Below, one piece after another: positions 37,959 to 42,340 of a stretch of 42,340 nucleotides of DNA. A program made the translations under genes and the position numbers. Positions within the stretch are counted from its first letter, which is position 1; each line of letters begins with the position of its first letter. The DNA is taken from positions 56,436-98,775 of the forward strand of contig JARGOZ010000001.1 of assembly GCA_029213025.1 (NCBI GenBank), given 5' to 3'. The notes under the pieces are model-generated. The model saw nothing but the letters and a program-made list of their open reading frames with translations. It had not been told where the DNA came from and ran no database searches. The DNA is from Verrucomicrobiales bacterium. Its GTDB lineage: Bacteria; Verrucomicrobiota; Verrucomicrobiia; Verrucomicrobiales; DEV007.

Positions 37959-38633
37959 GTGATTCCGATTTACTATTTTCCCGTTTTCGTTCTGCTGATC
38001 GCACAATCCAGTCCGGAGCTGTTTGGAGAGGATAAAAATAAACCTGTCGAAGCACCCACCAATATTCTGTTTGATTCTGAAGCAGAATCGGCCCGCTACC
38101 TGTCGGTTTCGGGATCGTGGCGCGCCTATGAATTTGAAGGCGAACAAATGATTCGTCTCACTCCGGAACCCGTTCAACAATGCCGGGTCGAATTGGGGGA
38201 GTTACTCAAGGATTATCACATATCCATCACTGCCAAAGTGTTGGGCAAAGAAAGAAAACGGCTTAAGCCGAGGATGGGAGTTGGAATATTCGGAGAGTAT
38301 GGTTTTACCCTGAGAATTGCGGCGGGTAAAAATCAACTCGAACTGGTTCAATACGGAGAGGTAATCGCAGCAAGCCCCTTCAATTGGGTTTCAGCGCAAT
38401 GGCACTTTATCGAACTTGAAATGGAACTGGAAGCCACTTTTTGGCGACTGAGTGGCAGAGTATGGCCATCCGGCTCCGAAAAACCCGCCACACCCCAATT
38501 AGTTCACGATGTTTTCCCCGCTACGCTTACCCACTCACTTTACGGGAGGGCTTTTCTCGTGGGATCACCATTCAACGGCTTACCACTCTTCTTTGACAAA
38601 GTGGAGGTCAGAAACACTTCCCGTAATCAGTGA
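37959..38633 (+). CDS. Exported lectin/glycosidase-fold protein
   Basis: A 224-residue secreted protein with a short signal (FPVFVLLIAQSSPELF). Start GTG at 37959; an ATG at 37945 reads to a stop at once. The rest is beta-rich with Trp and aromatic strands (YLSVSGSWRAYEFEGE, GFTLRIAAGKNQLELVQYGE, WHFIELEMELEATFWRLSGRVWPSG) as in laminin-G or 3-keto-disaccharide hydrolase-like domains. A carbohydrate-binding role is likely; a catalytic role is not shown. It is divergent from gmhA and overlaps the convergent NlpC/P60 gene by 7 bases. Confidence 0.7.
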   Translation: MIPIYYFPVFVLLIAQSSPELFGEDKNKPVEAPTNILFDSEAESARYLSVSGSWRAYEFEGEQMIRLTPEPVQQCRVELGELLKDYHISITAKVLGKERKRLKPRMGVGIFGEYGFTLRIAAGKNQLELVQYGEVIAASPFNWVSAQWHFIELEMELEATFWRLSGRVWPSGSEKPATPQLVHDVFPATLTHSLYGRAFLVGSPFNGLPLFFDKVEVRNTSRNQ

Positions 38634-39202
38634 GCCAGCGTATTGGGTACGGTCCCAAACCCGATCAGATTCTTATGATGCCCGGGGCGCAGCTCATGAA
38701 TATCAACTCCGGCACCACCGACTCCTTCGATTCTGACACTGCGCGCCCCGTACATATACAATTTGCCGTCGGTTCCTTTGCCGGTGTATAACATAACATG
38801 CGACACCTTGTGCCCGGAGCGATAGGTACCGCCCCAAAAAATTAGATCTCCCGGCGATAAATCCTTTTCATCAATCACTTTGGTCTTTTTGACACGACTT
38901 CTTTGCTTCACCCATTCATACTGTTGAAAGCTGGTTCGAGGCACATTTTGGTAGCCCAGCGATTTCAAGAGATGCTGAATACTGCCGGAACAATCCATCC
39001 CCCCGTCGGAAGGCGACGAACCACCAAAAACGTAAGGCAGCTTCATTCTCGCGATGGTTTCGGCACGTTTACGAAGAATTGCCACCGGAACAGCTGGTTT
39101 TCGTTTTGGCAGAATGGAAAAGGCATTGGTCTGCTGGTCGGTGCCTTTCCTGAAAAGACCCGCCGGAACCTCACTTTTCAAAATCTGTGCGTTTCCCGTC
39201 AC
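38627..39202 (-). CDS. NlpC/P60 peptidoglycan hydrolase
   Basis: A 191-residue cysteine peptidase. The catalytic cysteine is Cys71 (GGMDCSGSIQH) and the catalytic His is His135 (KVSHVMLYTG). LSPGDLIFWGG is the next family motif. It cuts gamma-D-glutamyl-diaminopimelate bonds in peptidoglycan. The start given is a GTG at 39202; the frame stays open 18 codons farther to an in-frame stop (TAA), and no ATG is present there. No signal peptide is seen from either start, which is odd for a wall enzyme. A 301-base spacer separates it from atpB. Confidence 0.85.
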   Translation of the reverse strand: MTGNAQILKSEVPAGLFRKGTDQQTNAFSILPKRKPAVPVAILRKRAETIARMKLPYVFGGSSPSDGGMDCSGSIQHLLKSLGYQNVPRTSFQQYEWVKQRSRVKKTKVIDEKDLSPGDLIFWGGTYRSGHKVSHVMLYTGKGTDGKLYMYGARSVRIEGVGGAGVDIHELRPGHHKNLIGFGTVPNTLAH

Positions 39203-39503
39203 CGGAAAATGATCAAAAATAGACTCCGAACCAAATAGCTCATGCAGCAGAAAAACTTATACGATTTTTATATTATTCATACGGAATTAAATTCAATTTA
39301 CAGTGCGCCGAAACAAAAAAATCACGAGACAACCACGCTTCAGCACTGATAAACAATAGAAAAATGCGATTCGGAATAACTTAAATTTCCGAATTACGAA
39401 ATAGATTGTGAAATTTTTCACAAATAGCCGTTGCGGTCTTGGAATCTTTGTTTACCATGCCGCGCACAGGAGCAAAATACGCTCAGCCAATTTCAATTCC
39501 GCG
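39203..39503. promoter_or_regulatory. AT-rich leader region of the atp operon with two palindromes
   Basis: This 301-base stretch has no gene. It holds two strong inverted repeats: ATTCGGAA (39369-39376) with TTCCGAAT (39387-39394) around 10 bases, and the 18-bp palindrome TTGTGAAA-TT-TTTCACAA at 39406-39423, 80 bases before the atpB start. The rest is AT-rich (for example TTTTTATATTATTCATACGG near 39263) and may hold the promoter. I see no other element. Confidence 0.55.
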
Positions 39504-40472
39504 ATGGATTTCATCCTATCCCTTTCGATAACAGATTCGATCTACCCCTTATTCGCTGCCGGACTCGCTCCAGGAGCTCTTCCAGGGCTGGGGTGGTTTA
39601 CCAATTCGATATTCTTTGCATTGATCGTTACCGCTTCGGTTTTGATTTTTACGAGGATGGCAACGAAGAGGATGGAGACAATCCCCGGCAAAAAACAGAA
39701 CTTCGTCGAATATATAGTGGAGTTTCTCTACACTCAGGTTGAGTCGATCGTCGGTCACCATGTTGCACCGAAAGTTTTTCCGCTTTTGGCAACCATTTTC
39801 ATCTTCGTTCTGGCTTCCAACTGGGCAGGGCTTATTCCGGGAGTTGGCACAGTGGGGTTTGCCGGAGGTGAAGAATATATGTCAGGTCCGCTGACGATTA
39901 AGGCTGATGCCGGTCATGCCGAGCATCATGGAGAAGACACTCACGGAGCACACGGCGAAGATAATGCGGACCACAGCCCCGACGAACATCACATAGCGCC
40001 CTTTACTCCTTTGTTGCGTCCTCCTACTACCGATTTAAACTTCACACTGGCCTTGGCATGTGTATTTATGATCGTGTGGGCGTGGGTTACTTTCAAAGAA
40101 GTTGGGATCAAGGGATTTATTGAGCATACCTTCGCACCCAAAGGCGGACTTGAAGGAGCAATGAAATGGGCCTTGCTACCTATTTTCATGTTGGTGGGAG
40201 TGATTGAACTGATATCAATTGCGGCACGACCGGTATCGCTGTCTCTGCGATTGTTTGGCAATGTTTTCGCCGGTGAAACACTATTGCATTCGATGATGGC
40301 ACTGGGAAAACAACTGGGACTGGGTGGAGTTCCTATGTTCATTGCCAGCGTGATTGTTCCCCTGCCCTTTTACTTTATGGAAATCCTTGTAGGTGTCCTG
40401 CAAGCTACAGTTTTTGCGCTGCTTTGCGCCGTATTTGTAAAGCTTTCAACCGCTCACGAAGAGGCACATTAA
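39504..40472 (+). CDS. atpB: ATP synthase F0 subunit a
   Basis: A 322-residue proton channel subunit, started at the ATG at 39504 (MDFILSLSITDSIYP); an earlier GTG at 39408 would add 32 residues not typical of the family and would put a palindrome in the gene. The stator Arg is Arg249 in SLSLRLFGNVFAGE. Membrane helices are seen at about 35-55, 92-112, 178-200, 223-250 and 285-315. Between helices 2 and 3 residues 138-163 carry eight His (GHAEHHGEDTHGAHGEDN and onward to DEHH), an insert not found in most relatives. First gene of an a-c-b-delta-alpha operon. Confidence 0.93.
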   Translation: MDFILSLSITDSIYPLFAAGLAPGALPGLGWFTNSIFFALIVTASVLIFTRMATKRMETIPGKKQNFVEYIVEFLYTQVESIVGHHVAPKVFPLLATIFIFVLASNWAGLIPGVGTVGFAGGEEYMSGPLTIKADAGHAEHHGEDTHGAHGEDNADHSPDEHHIAPFTPLLRPPTTDLNFTLALACVFMIVWAWVTFKEVGIKGFIEHTFAPKGGLEGAMKWALLPIFMLVGVIELISIAARPVSLSLRLFGNVFAGETLLHSMMALGKQLGLGGVPMFIASVIVPLPFYFMEILVGVLQATVFALLCAVFVKLSTAHEEAH

Positions 40473-40545
40473 AAACAATTTTTCCGTCGGGACCATACGA
40501 AACGAGTGGGCGGCGGAGAACAGAAACAACTAAATTGATAAAGAT

Positions 40546-40785
40546 ATGACAATGGTAACCGAAATGCTTCCTCTTCTCGCTGAGTTGGAATTCAATGGCA
40601 ACTTTGCTCTCGGCCTCGCCGGAGCAGGTGCAGGCATTGGAATTGGAATGACCGGAATGGCTGCGGCCAGTGCTGTTGGTCGTAACCCTACCGCTTTTGG
40701 TAACATCCTGACGATTGCGATTATCGGGATGGCTTTGGCGGAAGCGATTGCGATCTATGGTCTGGTTATGGCTCTGCAAGGCTAA
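40546..40785 (+). CDS. atpE: ATP synthase F0 subunit c
   Basis: A 79-residue two-helix proteolipid. The first helix has the GxGxG tracts GAGAGIGIG, the polar loop is GRNPTAFG, and the ion-binding carboxylate is Glu66 in GMALAEAIAIYG. Na+ binding c subunits need a Gln in helix 1 and Glu-Ser/Thr at this point; here the next residue is Ala and no Gln is present, so a proton-driven rotor is expected. It is the second gene of the operon; a hairpin follows 9 bases after its stop, likely favouring its high copy number. Confidence 0.95.
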   Translation: MTMVTEMLPLLAELEFNGNFALGLAGAGAGIGIGMTGMAAASAVGRNPTAFGNILTIAIIGMALAEAIAIYGLVMALQG

Positions 40786-40794
40786 AAAGTTTTT

Positions 40795-40818
40795 GGGGCA
40801 CCGATCATTCGGTGCCCC
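40795..40818 (+). promoter_or_regulatory. 10-bp-stem hairpin between atpE and atpF (transcript attenuator or stability element)
   Basis: GGGGCACCGA (40795-40804) pairs perfectly with TCGGTGCCCC (40809-40818) around TCAT. The bases after it are GATCTTTGTCATT rather than a pure T-run, so it may terminate partly or protect the atpB-atpE part of the message, which would help give about ten c subunits per enzyme. Confidence 0.7.
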
Positions 40819-40849
40819 GATCTTTGTCATTGGCAAATCTTAAAGCAAA

Positions 40850-41350
40850 ATGGGCGATATCTTAAAAGTTTTCGGACTGCAGTGGGGACCTTTCCTTGCG
40901 CAGGTCATCATTATCCTGATCGTTTACTTAATCCTTTCCAAATACGCATTTGGTCCGGTGACAGAAATGCTGGAAGCCCGGCGTCGTAGAATCGCCGAAG
41001 GTGAGGAGGGATTGAAGAAAATCAAATCTGACCTGGAACAAGCCGAGGAGAGAGTTCAGGCAATGTTGGACAAAGCTAATGATGACGCCGGACGCCTCAT
41101 CAATGAAGCACGCGAGAGTGCCGAGTCAGTTAGAGAACAGAAGGTGCAATCGGCGATCAACGAGGCCAATCAAATTGTAGAAAAAGCCAGGGAGGCTTCC
41201 CGTATTGAGCACGAGAAAGTCATGTCAGAACTCAAAGCTGACTTTGGACGGCTTGTTATCGGTGCTACTTCGAAAGTGTCCGGAAAAGTCCTCGATGACA
41301 GCGACCAAAAGCGGATCAACGAAGAAGTCGCAGGACAGGTATCCCTTTAG
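40850..41350 (+). CDS. atpF: ATP synthase F0 subunit b
   Basis: A 166-residue peripheral-stalk subunit. An N-terminal membrane helix (WGPFLAQVIIILIVYLIL, residues 11-28) leads into a long charged helix (MLEARRRRIAEGEEGLKKIK and on) with right-handed coiled-coil character that forms the stalk. Length is normal. A single b-type gene is seen, not a b/b' pair. It follows the atpE hairpin and is followed by atpH 27 bases later. Confidence 0.92.
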   Translation: MGDILKVFGLQWGPFLAQVIIILIVYLILSKYAFGPVTEMLEARRRRIAEGEEGLKKIKSDLEQAEERVQAMLDKANDDAGRLINEARESAESVREQKVQSAINEANQIVEKAREASRIEHEKVMSELKADFGRLVIGATSKVSGKVLDDSDQKRINEEVAGQVSL

Positions 41351-41377
41351 CCTGCATTAGCACGTTCCACGTAACCG

Positions 41378-41773
41378 ATGAAATCCAATAAAGAAGCCAA
41401 AAGAACCGCCAAGAAGTTGCTGGAGGCAGTGACAACCTCGGGCAAGGTGGATCTTCAACTGGTTCGCGGCATCGTGAACCGGCTTGCAACGACCAAACCA
41501 AGAGGCTATCTCGCGGTTATTAATTCGCTGTGGCGTCTGGTAAAGCTTGAAGTGGAGAAAAATCAGGCTCTTGTGGAAAGTGCTGTTGCGCTGGATGCAG
41601 CGATGCAGCAGACGGTAATTGCCGACCTACAGGCAAAGTATGGCAATCAAATCGAAGCCACTTTTTCAGTAAATCCCGAACTCATTGGTGGCATGCGCAT
41701 CAGAGTCGGTAGCGATGTTTGGGACGGAAGTGTAAAGAACCGGATCGAACGCCTTTCTAATAAATTTTGTTAA
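41378..41773 (+). CDS. atpH: ATP synthase F1 subunit delta, short N-terminal form
   Basis: A 131-residue protein, against about 177 in E. coli. The C-terminal part is standard: VNPELIGGMRIRVGSDVWDG (the classic LiGGvrvrvGd motif) and KNRIERLSN at the end. The N-terminal helical domain is about 45-50 residues shorter, starting MKSNKEAKRTAKKLLEA. The subunit links the alpha subunits to the stalk. It overlaps no neighbour; atpA starts 35 bases later. Frame and codons look continuous, so a shortened domain rather than a frameshift is suggested. Confidence 0.85.
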   Translation: MKSNKEAKRTAKKLLEAVTTSGKVDLQLVRGIVNRLATTKPRGYLAVINSLWRLVKLEVEKNQALVESAVALDAAMQQTVIADLQAKYGNQIEATFSVNPELIGGMRIRVGSDVWDGSVKNRIERLSNKFC

Positions 41774-41808
41774 CTAAAAATAGATCGAAGATCAACTGAC
41801 GAAAAGTC

Positions 41809-42340
41809 ATGAGTAATATCCTGCAGGAACTGGAATCTGAAATCGCAAGTCTGAAGACTTCGGTAGCCAAATCAAACGTCGGAATCGTCCGCGAAATTGG
41901 CGACGGGGTCGCCAAGGTGGAGGGCCTCAGCGATGTTATGCTTAATGAAATGGTAGAGTTTCCCGGAGGACTCTACGGTCTCGCACTTAACCTGGAGGAA
42001 ACCGAGGTCGGCTGTATTCTTCTTGGTGATGGTCTCCACATCAAAGAGGGAGATGAAGTTCGTTCCACCGGTAAACTTCTCTCCGTGCCTGTTGGTACCG
42101 GTTTGCTTGGACGGGTTGTGAATGCTCTCGGCCAGCCTATTGATGGAAAAGGTGATATTGCTTCCACAGAAACTTATCCAGTTGAAAAAATTGCTCCGGG
42201 AATCATCCCCCGCCAGTCAGTGTCTGTTCCGGTTCAAACCGGTATTATGGCGATCGATGCTATGATTCCGATCGGACGCGGTCAGCGGGAGCTGATCATT
42301 GGTGACCGTTCCACCGGAAAAACAACCGTTGCTATTGATA
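41809..42340 (+). CDS. atpA: ATP synthase F1 subunit alpha, cut by window end
   Basis: The first 177 codons of alpha, starting [18 protein letters not shown]. The beta-barrel domain is clear ([38 protein letters not shown]). The Walker A loop GDRSTGKT is at residues 165-172; most alpha subunits have Gln where Ser168 stands here. The nucleotide-binding domain continues beyond the window. Confidence 0.95.
   Translation, partial: MSNILQELESEIASLKTSVAKSNVGIVREIGDGVAKVEGLSDVMLNEMVEFPGGLYGLALNLEETEVGCILLGDGLHIKEGDEVRSTGKLLSVPVGTGLLGRVVNALGQPIDGKGDIASTETYPVEKIAPGIIPRQSVSVPVQTGIMAIDAMIPIGRGQRELIIGDRSTGKTTVAID

Noticed and set aside
37857..38180. N-terminal extension of the SIS isomerase
   Set aside because: The extension is not protein-like, overlaps the lectin-fold gene on the other strand, and the family start fits the ATG at 37856.

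Overview
The window is a dense, mid-GC, housekeeping-rich piece of a bacterial chromosome, most likely from Verrucomicrobiota (an opitutalean or puniceicoccacean-type marine lineage is my guess, not proven). Pointers are a DUF1501 protein, a sulfate adenylyltransferase/APS kinase fusion, FabV-type enoyl reductase, a PL10-type pectate lyase, a heme plus FG-GAP repeat protein, few Shine-Dalgarno sites, and above all a perfect TGTTC-N4-GAACA operator in front of lexA, which as far as I recall is the LexA motif described for Verrucomicrobia.

Layout. 1-2925: end of a DUF1501 gene and a sat/cysC fusion. 2930-7039 (minus): lexA, a DsbD-N-domain secreted protein, a SET-domain methyltransferase and a membrane class III cyclase. 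7123-10533: TPR protein, lipoprotein D-Ala-D-Ala carboxypeptidase, pectate lyase. 10665-16706: aldo/keto-reductase-fold protein, FolE2, YebC with a coupled membrane protein, an NHL-type propeller protein, FabV, an L,D-transpeptidase. 16843-22001: a periplasmic coiled-coil protein, leuC, the SRP RNA gene (minus strand), trpB. 22018-29687: heme/FG-GAP protein, gyrB-gyrA, a small secreted protein. 29802-33641: folP, a glycosyltransferase coupled to a KamA-type aminomutase, a NUDIX-like protein. 33614-39202: membrane protein, a histone-H1-like HTH protein, flavin reductase, a dynamin-like GTPase, GmhA-type SIS isomerase, a lectin-fold protein, an NlpC/P60 hydrolase. 39504-42340: ATP synthase operon atpB-E-F-H-A, cut by the window end.

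The most unusual signal is a family of short periodic repeats at three separate places (10541, 20743, 31383): a 13-bp core ACTGTACCCTGTT recurring exactly every 22 bp with 9-bp semi-variable spacers, 2, 3 and 4 copies. The core has no stop codon in any of six frames. One array lies just past a stop codon, one abuts the trpB start codon, and one sits in frame inside a glycosyltransferase coding sequence, adding about 30 residues. I do not recognise this family.

Other points worth a look are an aldo/keto-reductase-fold protein that has lost two of its four catalytic residues, a His-rich insert in ATP synthase subunit a, a shortened delta subunit, a HTH/Lys-Ala-rich chromatin-like protein with a strong terminator, a secreted protein with repeated HlyD-like hairpin motifs, and paired palindromes before the atp operon. 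No CRISPR array, tRNA, insertion sequence or prophage was seen.
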